47,908 nucleotides of DNA from assembly GCA_937868095.1 (NCBI GenBank), contig CALMLO010000047.1, positions 1 to 47,908 of the forward strand, given 5' to 3'. Under the pieces are notes generated by a model. It had not been told where the DNA came from. It made no database searches and saw only the letters and a program-made list of their open reading frames with translations. Positions 7,406-16,906 of the stretch are shown one piece after another. Position 1 is the stretch's first letter, and each line of letters starts with the position of its first letter. Both the position numbers and the translations under genes were made by a program. Source of the DNA: an uncultured Phycisphaerales bacterium. Its GTDB lineage: Bacteria > Planctomycetota > Phycisphaerae > Sedimentisphaerales > Anaerohalosphaeraceae.

Positions 7406-8431
7406 CTATGTCTGATTTTTTCGGCAGACGAATTTGGCTGCCGCCCCTGCCCCAATAGCCAGTGCAAGGACCAGCAGACCACCGAGAATCCCTGAAATGC
7501 TCGTGCCGATATTGACGCTCGGCCAGGATTGGCCGGATGATTCTGTTTCTGCTGTGTTTTTGAAGGTATAATCCGGCAGGAGAGCGGTTTTGTCCTGAAT
7601 TTGCGAAAGGGTGGTGTGGACTGCTTTTTCGGGGGGTTCCAGTGCTTCTTTGCCTGAAACGCGGAACATCGACCATTCGAGGCCGTCCGGATGGGTGGAG
7701 GCAAACCAGCTGGCGACTCCGCCCAGCAGGAGCGCTGCCGTCAGAAGCACAACCGCCGTTTTGCGGATTGGCTGTTGGGAAACGGTTGTTTCCTGAGCAA
7801 GCAAAACTTCGGGTTTGTGCTGGAGTACAAACATAATGACCGCTGCCGTCGCAAGGCCTTCTACAATTCCGACAGCCAAATGAATGGGAAGCATCGCCAA
7901 GAGAAACATCACGAAAGGCAGCTCGCTGATGCCTGAAAAAACCGTCTCGAGGACGACAGAGAAGGCGCCCAGTTCGATACCTGCGACAGCCGCCAGAAGC
8001 GAAGCCCGGAAAACTCGTTTGCGGGAAGGGGTTTTCCCGGCAAGCGGCTGATAAATCAGCGGGTATGCAACAAAACAAGTCCAAAAGCCCATATTGAAGA
8101 TGTTGCAGCCCAATGCGAGCAGGCCGCCATCAGCAAAAAAGAGGGCCTGAATGACCAGGATTGAGGCCATGACTACGAAGCCGGCCCACGGTCCTAACAG
8201 GATGGCCAGCAGAAGACCCCCGACGATGTGGCCGCTGGAGCCGGTGGCGGGGATGGTAAAGTTTATCATCTGTGCCGCGAAGACAAATGCTCCGGCCACG
8301 CCCATGAGGGGGATTTTGGTTTCCTGAAACTCGGCGCGGATTTTTCTGCAGCTGCCGGCGAGCAGGGCGGCGCTTACGGCTCCCATTGTTCCGCCGACGG
8401 CCGGTGAAAGCAAAGCATCTGCCATGTGCAT
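7406..8431 (-). CDS. cbiM: Energy-coupling-factor nickel/cobalt transporter CbiM/NikM with fused PDGLE (CbiN/NikN-like) domain
   Basis: This is the substrate-binding membrane component of an ECF-type transporter for Ni or Co ions. The N-terminus MHMADALLSP provides the Met-His metal-coordinating start typical of CbiM/NikM. About seven membrane segments follow (for example MGVAGAFVFAAQMINFTIPATGSSGHIVGGLLLAILLGP, given here in parts only as IPATGSSGH and GGLLLAILLGP). After residue 220 a C-terminal region with one helix, the signature HPDGLEWS and a final membrane helix corresponds to the PDGLE/NikN domain, normally a separate small protein. Start ATG 8431 has AGGAGG 8 bases upstream. The permease (CbiQ) and ATPase (CbiO) are not in the window. 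It lies 26 bases after the OprB-like porin gene and is probably co-transcribed with it. Confidence 0.88.
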   Translation of the reverse strand: MHMADALLSPAVGGTMGAVSAALLAGSCRKIRAEFQETKIPLMGVAGAFVFAAQMINFTIPATGSSGHIVGGLLLAILLGPWAGFVVMASILVIQALFFADGGLLALGCNIFNMGFWTCFVAYPLIYQPLAGKTPSRKRVFRASLLAAVAGIELGAFSVVLETVFSGISELPFVMFLLAMLPIHLAVGIVEGLATAAVIMFVLQHKPEVLLAQETTVSQQPIRKTAVVLLTAALLLGGVASWFASTHPDGLEWSMFRVSGKEALEPPEKAVHTTLSQIQDKTALLPDYTFKNTAETESSGQSWPSVNIGTSISGILGGLLVLALAIGAGAAAKFVCRKNQT

Positions 8432-8457
8432 AGAAGACCTCCTGCTGATGTGATGGG

Positions 8458-9720
8458 TTAGAATGTCAGCAGCGTTCGAACACCGAACACCAATGCGTCG
8501 TTTGAATCGCCGGTGCCGCCTGGGTTGGCTGCATACTGAAGGGACGGGGTAATGGAGAGCCAGCCGGCGGCCTTCAGCGAATAATACACTTCGAGAACGC
8601 TTTCAAAGTCTTTTGTGAATGGGCTGGCTGACCTGTCAGTCAGCGCTCCGTGGGCATAGCCGATGCCGAGCACATCTGCGGGGCGGCCTTCCAAAAGCCC
8701 TTCATACTGAATACCGCCGCTGAAAAAGTTGGTGACGGCGTTGCATCGTCCGTTTGCGTATCCATAGCGGAAAAAAGCACCCAGGCCCTGTGTATCGGCG
8801 GGGTCGCTGCTTTCCCGCGTGAGCATCTGGTCGAAACTCAGGTAGCAGCCGGTGTCATCGCGATAAAAGCGGCTCTCGTCGAGACTGGGTTTCGGCTGGC
8901 CATCGTACCAAATGCCGGCCCGATAGACGCCGGGCAGCGGCCCATTGGCTGAATCCAATTGCGGCAGGATGCCGGTTTCAGCCATTGTAATGAAATAATC
9001 TTCGTCGTGGAAGGCGGTATTCAAGCCGCTTTCCCGCTTATCTGCCTGGGCGTCTGCGGCACCGACGGATACATACCAGTTTTCAACGGGTGACCAGAGG
9101 ACGATGGCTCCGATGCCGTAGTCCGGAAAGGGAATGGTTGGGTTGTTAATCAGAGCCGAATTGAGAAACTGGGTGTTTTCGTCGTTGGCATAGCGGTTGG
9201 AGTCGAAGGATACCATGCTGCCGCGGCATTCAAATCCGCCGGTCATATCCAGTTTTCCCATCCGTACCTGGAGGGTGTCATCCCACAAACTTTGCTGATA
9301 CCACAATTCGATGATATTAAAGGCCTCGCGAGGGGCAAAATCTCCGTTAACGCCAAAGAGGGACTGGATGGAAGTTTCGTCGATATCCTTTCGGGACCAG
9401 GTGCCCTCCGAGTGCATATAAATTGTCCCGCCCTCGATGCCGGCCAGCGTTTGAAGGTCGAATTCCATTTCCAGGTCAAAACTGCCGGACCAGCGGCCCT
9501 GATGGCGGTGGGTGCTTGTGCCGCCGTGCGTGTTCTGCTGATAGATGTTTGTGATGCTCAGGCCGATATCGATTCCCGACGGCTGAAGGGCATCGGCGAG
9601 TCCCCGGAAGCCGTCCGTCAGCGAGGGCCTCTGCCAAAAATCGTTTGTTTCCTCAGAAAAGGCGGGATGCACGACGGTCAACAAAGACAAAACGACAAGA
9701 ACAAGGCCGGCATTCTTCAC
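8458..9720 (-). CDS. OprB-family outer-membrane porin
   Basis: The roughly 420-residue protein begins with a signal peptide (KNAGLVLVVLSLLTVVHPAFS) and continues with a beta-barrel pattern of alternating hydrophobic residues and many aromatic girdles, ending in VFGVRTLLTF with a C-terminal Phe. The pattern of a DGFRGLADALQPSGIDIGLSIT start, YRAGIWYDGQPK, GCYLSFDQML and GLGAFFRYGYANG is that of carbohydrate-selective porin OprB/TMBETA proteins. GTG at 9720 is preferred because AGAAAGGA precedes it by about 6 bases; ATG at 9738 would add MEKGLI and lacks a ribosome binding site. It is 26 bases upstream of cbiM, suggesting that here the porin may admit Ni/Co complexes rather than sugars (inference). 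Confidence 0.82.
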   Translation of the reverse strand: MKNAGLVLVVLSLLTVVHPAFSEETNDFWQRPSLTDGFRGLADALQPSGIDIGLSITNIYQQNTHGGTSTHRHQGRWSGSFDLEMEFDLQTLAGIEGGTIYMHSEGTWSRKDIDETSIQSLFGVNGDFAPREAFNIIELWYQQSLWDDTLQVRMGKLDMTGGFECRGSMVSFDSNRYANDENTQFLNSALINNPTIPFPDYGIGAIVLWSPVENWYVSVGAADAQADKRESGLNTAFHDEDYFITMAETGILPQLDSANGPLPGVYRAGIWYDGQPKPSLDESRFYRDDTGCYLSFDQMLTRESSDPADTQGLGAFFRYGYANGRCNAVTNFFSGGIQYEGLLEGRPADVLGIGYAHGALTDRSASPFTKDFESVLEVYYSLKAAGWLSITPSLQYAANPGGTGDSNDALVFGVRTLLTF

Positions 9721-9788
9721 AATTAATCCTTTCTCCATGGCTGCTGATTTGTCTGCGAGTTAACGCTTTCGGTTTACGGCAGGCATAA

Positions 9789-9815
9789 AGTATAAGAATT
9801 GTGCGGCCGGTTCAA
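9789..9815 (-). promoter_or_regulatory. Candidate promoter for the porin-cbiM operon
   Basis: On the minus strand TTGAAC (9815-9810) and TATACT (9794-9789) are separated by 15 bases, shorter than ideal. The TATACT box lies about 70 bases before the proposed GTG. No nickel or cobalamin riboswitch core was recognised between here and the start codon. Confidence 0.4.
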
Positions 9816-9915
9816 TTAAAAATTCTTTTTCGGCGGAAGGTTTCAAATCAGCGGTTGAAATTCCGGCGGGATTTTTTGTGATTTCTGCGGAGCAGCTGAT
9901 GTCGGCGGGTCTGTT

Positions 9916-11682
9916 TTACATCTGTTCGGGGGTTTCGATACCAAGCAGATTGTCCATTCCATGATGAATGATGCGGGCGGTCAGTTCGCATAAAAGGAGT
10001 CGGCTCGGCCGCAGTGCGGCGGGGGCGTCGAGGACGGGACAGACGCTGTAAAAACGGCTGAAGGTCTGGGAAAGGTCGTACAAATAAGAGGTCAGCAGGT
10101 TCGGGCGGTATTGGGCGGCGGCTGTTTCGATGGCCTGCTCGTACTGAATCAGTTTTTTGGCCAGGTCCAGTTCCGCCGGCTCGGCCAGAGAAATGGTTTT
10201 GATGCTGTTGAGTTCTTCGTCAATGTTCAGGTCTTTTTCTGCGGCCTTGCGTTCAATGGAACGGATGCGGGCATAGGCATACTGCATATAGGGGGCGGTG
10301 TTGCCGTCCATGGCGAGCATTTTTTCAAAACTGAAGATGTAGTCTGTGTCGCGGTTGTTGGCATAGTCGGCGTATTTGACCGCTCCAATGCCGACAGCGC
10401 GGGCGACGGCGTCTTTCTGGGAGTCGGGGAGGGAGGGGTTTTTCTCCTCGACGACGGCACGGGCTTTTTCGACGGCCTCTTCGAGCAGTTCTTTGAGTTT
10501 TACGGTGCCGCCTTCGCGGGTTTTGAATGGCCGTCCATCGGGACCGAGCATTGTGCCGAAGGTTACGTGAACCAATTCTACGCGGCTGTCCGTCCAGCCG
10601 GCCATCTTGGCCGTTTCAAAGAGCATCTGGAAATGAAGCATCTGGCGGGCATCCGTGACATAGACAATTTTGTCCGCTCCTAACTGCCGAATGCGATAGC
10701 GGAGGGCGGCAAGGTCTGTCGTGGCGTACAAGTATGCCCCATCTGACTTCTGAATGATAAACGGCAGGGGGGCGCCTTCTTTGCTTACAAATCCTTTGGG
10801 GAAGATGCACAGTGCGCCTTCTGACTCGACCGCCAGGGCCTTATCCTTCAATTCCTTCATTACATCCGCCAGTTTGTCCGCATAAAAACTTTCCGGCCGT
10901 TCATCTTCAGGCCGGAGGGTGACCCTCAGTAATTCATAAATCGGCTGATAATGACGGCGGGACTGTTCGACAATGTGCTGCCAGAGACGAATGGTATCGG
11001 GGTCATGGCTGTGCAGTTTAACCACTTCGCTGCGGGCAAGCTGTTCAAAAGCCGGGTCCTGCTCGGTTTTCTGCTTGGCGTTCTGATAGAAGCGTTCGAG
11101 GTCGGCTATCGGCATTTCCTGCGGATTGCGGAGAATATCGGGAACCTGCGTTTTCAGATAGGCGGTGAGCATTCCGAACTGGGTTCCCCAGTCGCCGATG
11201 TGGTTTTGGCGAATGACGCGGTGGCCTTCGAATTGATGGACGCGGGCAATCCAGTCGCCGATGATGGTGCTTCGCAGGTGGCCGACATGCATTTCTTTGG
11301 CAATGTTGGGGCCGGAATAATCGACGACAATAGTTTTCGGCACAGGCACCGGTTCGATTCCCAGCCGCTGCGGGTCCTGGAACATTCCGAGCAGCCGCTG
11401 CTGGAGCAGGGAGGTCTTCAGCCGAAGATTGATAAAGCCCGGGCCGGCGATTTCCGGTTTTTCGCAAAGGTCATCTATCTGAAGTCGGCGGAGAACCTGT
11501 TCGGCCAGCTGCCTTGGATTGGTTTTGATTTGCTTAGCGGCGGCCATGATGCCGTTGACCTGATAGTCGCCGAAGGCCGGATTTCTGGAGACGGTTACCA
11601 TTGCCGCCACGTCCGAGCGGCCAGCCGCCTGGCGAAGGGCCTCGGAAATACGGTCTTCTAAGATATGAAGAAGATTTTCCAT
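9916..11682 (-). CDS. argS: Arginyl-tRNA synthetase
   Basis: The 588-residue class I synthetase charges tRNA-Arg. It has the ArgS N-terminal tRNA-binding domain (about 1-110, with NPAFGDYQVN and GPGFINLRL), the HIGH-box region VDYSGPNIAKEMHVGHLRST (HVGH), NHIGDWGTQFGML, and FGTMLGPDGRPFKTREGG in the KMSKS-equivalent loop. The C-terminal DALR anticodon-binding domain includes YAYARIRSI and ends LGIETPEQM. Length is normal. The ATG lies three bases after the rsfS stop, so the two are likely co-transcribed. Confidence 0.98.
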   Translation of the reverse strand: MENLLHILEDRISEALRQAAGRSDVAAMVTVSRNPAFGDYQVNGIMAAAKQIKTNPRQLAEQVLRRLQIDDLCEKPEIAGPGFINLRLKTSLLQQRLLGMFQDPQRLGIEPVPVPKTIVVDYSGPNIAKEMHVGHLRSTIIGDWIARVHQFEGHRVIRQNHIGDWGTQFGMLTAYLKTQVPDILRNPQEMPIADLERFYQNAKQKTEQDPAFEQLARSEVVKLHSHDPDTIRLWQHIVEQSRRHYQPIYELLRVTLRPEDERPESFYADKLADVMKELKDKALAVESEGALCIFPKGFVSKEGAPLPFIIQKSDGAYLYATTDLAALRYRIRQLGADKIVYVTDARQMLHFQMLFETAKMAGWTDSRVELVHVTFGTMLGPDGRPFKTREGGTVKLKELLEEAVEKARAVVEEKNPSLPDSQKDAVARAVGIGAVKYADYANNRDTDYIFSFEKMLAMDGNTAPYMQYAYARIRSIERKAAEKDLNIDEELNSIKTISLAEPAELDLAKKLIQYEQAIETAAAQYRPNLLTSYLYDLSQTFSRFYSVCPVLDAPAALRPSRLLLCELTARIIHHGMDNLLGIETPEQM

Positions 11683-11685
11683 CGG

Positions 11686-12111
11686 TCAAGAGGGTTGGGT
11701 GGGGGTCAGCCGCTCCGCATCGCCCCAGAGCATTTCGAGATCGTAATAGGCCCGTGTTTCTTCATTGAAGAGATGGATGACTACATCTACAAAGTCGAGG
11801 AGAATCCAGCGTCCCTGTTCATAGCCGGCTCGTCCGAATCGCTGGAGGTCATAGCCGCCGGCGGCTTCTGATATCTCGTCGGCGACGGCACGGGCCTGCC
11901 GGTCGCTGGTGCTGGTGGCGATAACAAAGTAATTGGCCGCGGGGCTGATTTTCCGCAAGTCGAGAATAAGGATATCGCTGCAGTGCCGGTCGCGGGCAAT
12001 CGTCGCCGCTGCTATCGCAAACTGCCTGTCGAGAGGGACGGAAGGTTTTTGGGTTTTTCGCTTGACCGGTGCTTTGCCGGTCGTTTTTTTCGTTGTTTTT
12101 TTGCCTGCCAA
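11686..12111 (-). CDS. rsfS: Ribosomal silencing factor RsfS (Iojap family)
   Basis: RsfS binds ribosomal protein uL14 and blocks joining of the 30S and 50S subunits when nutrients are scarce. The core has the family features: DILILDLRKISPAANYFVIATSTSDRQARAVADEI, cited here by its pieces LDLRKIS and NYFVIATSTSDRQ, then WILLDFVDVVIHLFNEETRAYYDLEMLW. The open frame extends far upstream, but a strong terminator for hppA (12143-12173) lies inside that extension. I therefore place the start at TTG 12111, 8 bases after GAGG, giving 141 residues. This leaves an unusual basic N-terminal tail (GKKTTKKTTGKAPVKRK) before the Iojap domain. argS follows three bases after the stop. Confidence 0.9.
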   Translation of the reverse strand: MAGKKTTKKTTGKAPVKRKTQKPSVPLDRQFAIAAATIARDRHCSDILILDLRKISPAANYFVIATSTSDRQARAVADEISEAAGGYDLQRFGRAGYEQGRWILLDFVDVVIHLFNEETRAYYDLEMLWGDAERLTPTQPS

Positions 12112-12142
12112 GCGGTTTTCCTCGCTGAGTTTTCTCTGAATT

Positions 12143-12173
12143 AAAAAAACAGGAGCGACCTCAAGGCCGCTCC
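12143..12173 (-). terminator. Rho-independent terminator of hppA
   Basis: On the minus strand a 9-bp stem (12173-12165 with 12160-12152, one G-T pair) closes on a 4-base loop and is followed by TG and seven T (12149-12143). It lies 45 bases after the hppA stop and just before the proposed rsfS start, which makes any rsfS start upstream of it unlikely. Confidence 0.9.
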
Positions 12174-12217
12174 CGATAGAATACGCATTAGAAGGTGGTT
12201 CGTCAATGGTGTGGTGC

Positions 12218-14638
12218 TCAATTTCCGATGTGGAAGACACGGCTGAACCACTCTCCGATCATCGGGGAAAACTTTATCACGACGCCGCTGAAGACCACAC
12301 TGACCATAGACATGAGCTTAATCAGGATATTCAAGCTCGGACCGGAGGTGTCCTTGAAGGGGTCGCCGACCGTATCGCCGATGACAGCGGCTCCGTGAAC
12401 GGGGTTTTTGGAGCCGTCGGGCAGTTTTTTGCCGCCGTAGGCACCCTTTTCGATGTACTTTTTGGCGTTATCCCAGGCGCCGCCGGAGTTGTTGAGGGTG
12501 ATGGCCAGGACGAAACCGGTCGTCAGGCCGCCGGCCAGAAGGCCCATCACGCCCGGCACTCCAATGAGCAGTCCGGTCAGTACCGGTACGATAATGGCCA
12601 TCAGGGAGGGCAGCATCATTTCCCTTTGTGCACCGGCGGTGGAAATGGAAACGCAGCGGGCATAATCGGGCTTATCTGTCCCTTGCATAATGCCGGGTTT
12701 TTCCTTGAACTGACGGCGTACCTCATTGACCATGGCGCCGGCGGCTCGTCCGACGGCTTTGATGGCCATGGCGCAGAATACGAATGACATCATGCCTCCG
12801 ATGAAAAGACCGCAAATCAGTTTCGGATTCATAATTGTCAGATCGAAAGCACGTACAAAGTCTGTTACGGAAGCGGTCTTGACTGAAGCCGTTGTAAACA
12901 GGACTTCTCCTACGCGGAACGTGCCGTCATGGGCGATTGACATCTTCTTAATCCAGACGCGGATTTCTTCGAGATAGGCCGACAACAAAGCCATTGCTGT
13001 CAGGGCTGCTGAACTGATAGCAAACCCCTTGCCGGTGGCGGCGGTGGTGTTGCCCAGGGCGTCCAGCGCATCCGTTCGTTTGCGAACTTCTTCGCCCAGG
13101 CCGCTCATTTCCGCATTGCCTCCGGCGTTGTCGGCGATGGGACCATAGGCATCGGTGGCCAGCGTAATGCCGAGGGTGGACAGCATGCCGACCGCTGCAA
13201 ATCCGATTCCGTACAATCCCATTGAAATGTCGGTGAAGCCGCCGGCGCTTGCGAACGCCACCAAAATACCTATCACCGTGGTAACAACGCACCATCCTGT
13301 CGAATACATTCCGACGGCAAAGCCCTCGAGGATTACCGTTGCCGGCCCCATCAATGCCTGGGCGGCGATGCCTTTGGTGGGTTTGTATTCATCGGAAGTG
13401 TAGTATTCTGTGATTTGGCCGATAATCACACCGGCTGCCAGACCGGCTACAATGGCGCCGCAGATACCCCACGTGATTATATTCAGGGCCGCCATAATAA
13501 TCAGGGCAACGAGTATCAAAGCGGAACTGCTGCCTGTGCCCAGCAAAAGGGCTCTGAGCAGATTTTTCTGGGAGGCGCCTTCTTTGCATCGGACCATAAA
13601 GATGCCGATGATAGACAATACGATGCCGATGCCGGCCACAATCATCGGAGCCAGGACGGCCGTCAGAGGAGAAAGGCCTTTGGCCTGCAAAATGGCGGCG
13701 GGCAGAGATGCCCCCAGTGCTGCCGTTGCCAGAATTGAGCCGCAGTAGCTCTCGTAGAGGTCGGCGCCCATTCCCGCCACATCACCGACGTTATCACCGA
13801 CGTTGTCGGCAATCGTTGCCGGATTGCGCGGGTCGTCTTCCGGGATTCCTGCTTCGACCTTTCCTACGAGGTCGGCTCCTACATCCGCCGCCTTGGTATA
13901 GATGCCGCCGCCGACACGGGCAAACAAGGCCTGTGTGGAAGCTCCCATACCGAAGGTAATCATGGTGGTGGTAATTTCAACCAGTTTCTGGCTCGGGTCC
14001 ATTCCCTGGCGAACCAGATAGAAATTGCCGAACAGTTTGAGTCCTTCTCTCATGTGCTCGGCTGTATAAACCAGTTTGTCGAGAATCAGATACCAGAGGG
14101 TAATATCCAGCAGGCCGAATCCAACCACTACCAGCCCCATCACAGCACCGCTGCGGAAGGCCACCTGCAGGCCGCGGTTCAAACTCTCGCTGGCTCCCTG
14201 GGCCGTTCGGGAAGAAGCGTTGGTTGCCGTCTTCATTCCGAGAAAGCCGCACAGGCCGCTGAAGAAACCGCCGGTTAGAAATGCCACCGGCACAAAGGGG
14301 TTCTGGATTCCATAATAAGATAAGACGGCGAAAATAATAACGAGGATTGCAAATACAATCGCTACAACCTTGTATTGGCGTCTTAAATAGGCATAAGCAC
14401 CTTCCCGCACATAGGCGGCAATTTCGATCATTTTCGCATTGCCCGCCGGGGCGGTCATCATCTTCTTGTAAAAATAAATGGCAAAAAACAGCGCCAGCAT
14501 AGAACAAACCAAAGCACCCAGCGGGGCAATCCACTCCAACCCTATCCCACAGGCGGGTGTGCCTTCCTCTGCGAGGACTGGTGCTGAAGCCAGCAGCATT
14601 GCCAAGCCGCCTGCCAACAAAGTACTTTTTGTTTTCAC
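12218..14638 (-). CDS. hppA: Membrane-bound ion-translocating pyrophosphatase (K+-dependent type)
   Basis: HppA hydrolyses pyrophosphate and pumps H+ or Na+ across the membrane. The protein has about 16 membrane segments and the diagnostic motifs [39 protein letters not shown] and [16 protein letters not shown]. The segment [10 protein letters not shown] has Ala at the position where potassium-independent enzymes have Lys, so it should need K+. Which ion it pumps cannot be settled from the sequence by eye. GTG at 14638 is chosen because AAGGA lies 7 bases upstream; it gives 806 residues starting [11 protein letters not shown], with a cleavable-looking signal (APVLAEE). ATG at 14662 has no ribosome binding site. 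It has its own promoter and terminator. Confidence 0.96.
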   Translation of the reverse strand: MKTKSTLLAGGLAMLLASAPVLAEEGTPACGIGLEWIAPLGALVCSMLALFFAIYFYKKMMTAPAGNAKMIEIAAYVREGAYAYLRRQYKVVAIVFAILVIIFAVLSYYGIQNPFVPVAFLTGGFFSGLCGFLGMKTATNASSRTAQGASESLNRGLQVAFRSGAVMGLVVVGFGLLDITLWYLILDKLVYTAEHMREGLKLFGNFYLVRQGMDPSQKLVEITTTMITFGMGASTQALFARVGGGIYTKAADVGADLVGKVEAGIPEDDPRNPATIADNVGDNVGDVAGMGADLYESYCGSILATAALGASLPAAILQAKGLSPLTAVLAPMIVAGIGIVLSIIGIFMVRCKEGASQKNLLRALLLGTGSSSALILVALIIMAALNIITWGICGAIVAGLAAGVIIGQITEYYTSDEYKPTKGIAAQALMGPATVILEGFAVGMYSTGWCVVTTVIGILVAFASAGGFTDISMGLYGIGFAAVGMLSTLGITLATDAYGPIADNAGGNAEMSGLGEEVRKRTDALDALGNTTAATGKGFAISSAALTAMALLSAYLEEIRVWIKKMSIAHDGTFRVGEVLFTTASVKTASVTDFVRAFDLTIMNPKLICGLFIGGMMSFVFCAMAIKAVGRAAGAMVNEVRRQFKEKPGIMQGTDKPDYARCVSISTAGAQREMMLPSLMAIIVPVLTGLLIGVPGVMGLLAGGLTTGFVLAITLNNSGGAWDNAKKYIEKGAYGGKKLPDGSKNPVHGAAVIGDTVGDPFKDTSGPSLNILIKLMSMVSVVFSGVVIKFSPMIGEWFSRVFHIGN

Positions 14639-14700
14639 CTGTTCATCCTTTCCAGAAAACATTATTGATTGTTTTTGATTTCCTCTAAAAAATTGTAAAC

Positions 14701-14728
14701 AGTGTACATTTTCCCTGTTTTTTTTCAA
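14701..14728 (-). promoter_or_regulatory. Candidate sigma70-type promoter for hppA
   Basis: On the minus strand TTGAAA (14728-14723) and TACACT (14706-14701) are separated by 16 bases. Transcription would begin near 14694, about 55 bases before the proposed GTG start. Good consensus match, judged by eye. Confidence 0.6.
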
Positions 14729-14764
14729 CTCTAAAAAGAGGCCGGAACGGCTTTTCATCCTATC

Positions 14765-14792
14765 GGGGCTCCCCGGAGCCCGGCGGTTTTTT
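14765..14792 (+). terminator. GC-rich palindrome followed by a T run (orientation unclear)
   Basis: The near-perfect palindrome at 14765-14781 is followed, on the plus strand, by five further bases and seven T. The only gene that would need a terminator here, argJ, is on the minus strand, where no T run follows. It may be a bidirectional or non-canonical terminator between argJ and the hppA promoter. Low confidence. Confidence 0.3.
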
Positions 14793-14794
14793 TC

Positions 14795-15997
14795 TTATGT
14801 ATGGTAATCTGCGTTAATCCTTATATATTCAGGACTTAAGTCGCATCCCATACAAAAATCGCTGAATTGACCGGCACCGAGATAGACGGTTATTGTGTGT
14901 TCTTTGCCGGCAATAATACGGGAAACCTTTTTCGGGTCAAATCGTACGGGCTTGCCGTTTCTGAATACCGGAATCTTGCCGATTTTACAAGTTAATTTTT
15001 GAGGATTGAGCTGAACGCCGCTGGAACCGACGGCACAAATAATGCGTCCCCAGTTGGGGTCTGCTCCATGGACGGCACACTTGACCAAGTCATAGTTTGC
15101 CACGGCTCTGGCTGCCTGGCGGGCTTGCTGCGGGGTGGCGGCCTGCTCAATCTGCACTGTAAACATCCGTGTGGCTCCTTCGGCATCGAGGGCCATTTGA
15201 CGGGCCAAGTCCCGGCACAAATCGATGAGGGTTTCCTGGAAGCGCCGGAAGGCCGTCCCCTGTTTTTGAATGGGGCGATTGCCGGCAAGACCGGAGGCCA
15301 GAATCATCGCCGTATCATTGGTGCTTTGATGGCCGTCCACCGTGAGCCGGTTGAGCGATTGGTCAATGGCCTGCCGAAGGGCCCTGGCCAGGAGGGGCTT
15401 TCGGATGGCGGCATCTGTTGTCAGGACGCACAGAGTTGTGGCCATATTGGGGCCGATCATTCCGGCTCCCTTGACGGTGCCGGCTAACGTGACGGTTTTG
15501 CCGTTGAGGGTGATGGTTCGACATGCGTTTTTCACCTTTGTATCGGTGGTCAAAATAGCCCTGGCGAAGTTCATTCCCGCCGAAGCGCTGCTGCTTAAGG
15601 AGGAAGCGGCTTTGTCAATGCCTTGCCGGACGGCGGCGATGGGCAGAGGGTGACCGATGATGCCCGTAGAGGCGATGAGCACTTGTTCCGTCTTTGCCTT
15701 CAGTAAAGCGGCGGCCTTTTGGCACATCTTTTTGGCATCCGCAAGGCCGCGGGCGCCTGTGCAGGCATTTGCGTTGCCGCTGTTGAGAACGGCACCGCAG
15801 ATTCGAGCGCTTTGGATATGTTCCCGGCAGACGCTTACGGCGGCGGAGACAATTTTATTGGTGGTGAAGACGGCAGCTGCCTGCGCCCCCGTCGGGCAAT
15901 GGAGCAGTGCCAGGTCGGGTTTGCCGCCGGTCTTAATCCCGCAATGGAGGCCGGTCGCCAGAAAACCCTTCGGTGCAGTAATGGTCTGATTTTTCAT
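14795..15997 (-). CDS. argJ: Bifunctional glutamate N-acetyltransferase / ornithine acetyltransferase ArgJ
   Basis: ArgJ makes N-acetylglutamate and recycles the acetyl group from N-acetylornithine in arginine synthesis. The 400-residue precursor shows the N-terminal GFLATGLHCGIK, FTTNKIVSAAV, NSGNANACTG and the self-cleavage site KGAGMIGPNMATTLC: the Ala-Thr bond is cut and Thr becomes the catalytic nucleophile of the beta subunit. Downstream are DGHQSTNDTA and GADPNWGRII, both conserved. Start ATG 15997 has AAGGAA 7 bases upstream. It is preceded on the same strand by the nitrilase-family gene, 57 bases away. Whether it has full or only OAT activity cannot be told from sequence. Confidence 0.96.
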   Translation of the reverse strand: MKNQTITAPKGFLATGLHCGIKTGGKPDLALLHCPTGAQAAAVFTTNKIVSAAVSVCREHIQSARICGAVLNSGNANACTGARGLADAKKMCQKAAALLKAKTEQVLIASTGIIGHPLPIAAVRQGIDKAASSLSSSASAGMNFARAILTTDTKVKNACRTITLNGKTVTLAGTVKGAGMIGPNMATTLCVLTTDAAIRKPLLARALRQAIDQSLNRLTVDGHQSTNDTAMILASGLAGNRPIQKQGTAFRRFQETLIDLCRDLARQMALDAEGATRMFTVQIEQAATPQQARQAARAVANYDLVKCAVHGADPNWGRIICAVGSSGVQLNPQKLTCKIGKIPVFRNGKPVRFDPKKVSRIIAGKEHTITVYLGAGQFSDFCMGCDLSPEYIRINADYHT

Positions 15998-16054
15998 GGC
16001 TGATTCCTTATGAATGATTCGTTCGCAGAGGTTGGTTGGGTTTTTCAGTCAATT

Positions 16055-16906
16055 CTACAGAATCGTTCGCTTTCGTGAACGTTCATCATCAATCTCGCCC
16101 GGCCCGTTGGTCAAAATGCCTTTTACAGCCAAATCGCGGAAGGGGGCGGCAGGATCATAAAACGTTCGGCTTACATCCACCGTATTGAGCAGCAGACTTT
16201 CCTGATGCTCAGGGCATTGGTTAAGGATTCTTCCATCCGGCTCGATAAAACAGGAAGGATATGGACAATACCAGCCGCAGGCATTGACCATACTCACCCA
16301 AAAGCCGTTGTTAGCGGCGTTGGCCTGCATTGTTTGACGCATAATCTCCGAGTGAATGCTCGGACCCTGCTGGCGGGCATTGTAAAAGGATTGGAAAATC
16401 ACCTTGACGCCTTCTTGGTACAAGGCCCTGTAAAGTTCAGGAAAGCGAAGGTCAAAGCAGATGAGAAGGGAACATTTGACGCCGTTGATGTTAAAATAGA
16501 CAAAATGATTGCCTGGGGTGTAATGTTTCAGCTCCCATTCTGTGCAGAATCGTTTGTCGTAGCGGTCTGCTATGCTGCCGTCAGGGGCGATTAGGTACAG
16601 GCAGTTGTGCGGCTTATTGGGTTCGGCAAGCCGATGGCTGGACCCTAATACCAGCCAAATTTTCAGACGGGCCGCCAGCGTCGCCAGTTCGAGGGTCTTT
16701 TCCTTCAGGAGTTGCCAGTTAAACGTGGTGAAGTTCTCAAAATCAATGCCCGCATATCCGCTGAGGGCACACTCTGGAAAGTGGGCAATGTCGGCGTTTT
16801 CTTCGGCTGCCCGGCTCATCAGGGATGCTATTTGCCTGGCATTGGCGGAAATATCGCCGCAGACTGGAAACTGACAGCTCGCTATACGTAGAGTTCCCTG
16901 ATTCAT
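16055..16906 (-). CDS. Nitrilase-superfamily carbon-nitrogen hydrolase
   Basis: The 283-residue protein carries the complete Glu-Lys-Cys triad: Glu45 in HFPECALSGY, Lys118 in RYDKRF and Cys150 in LLICFDLRFPE. These enzymes hydrolyse non-peptide C-N bonds such as amides or ureido groups. The Cys context CFDLRFPE is typical of amidase-type branches (omega-amidase, N-carbamoyl-amide or predicted amidohydrolase types) rather than true nitrilases. The substrate is unknown. ATG at 16906 is favoured because AGGG lies 5 bases before it; a TTG at 16918 is in frame. It is upstream of argJ on the same strand, but the sequence does not show a functional link. Confidence 0.87.
   Translation of the reverse strand: MNQGTLRIASCQFPVCGDISANARQIASLMSRAAEENADIAHFPECALSGYAGIDFENFTTFNWQLLKEKTLELATLAARLKIWLVLGSSHRLAEPNKPHNCLYLIAPDGSIADRYDKRFCTEWELKHYTPGNHFVYFNINGVKCSLLICFDLRFPELYRALYQEGVKVIFQSFYNARQQGPSIHSEIMRQTMQANAANNGFWVSMVNACGWYCPYPSCFIEPDGRILNQCPEHQESLLLNTVDVSRTFYDPAAPFRDLAVKGILTNGPGEIDDERSRKRTIL

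Noticed and set aside
10951..11661. 236-codon plus-strand frame
   Set aside because: It is antisense to argS with no ribosome binding site or motif.
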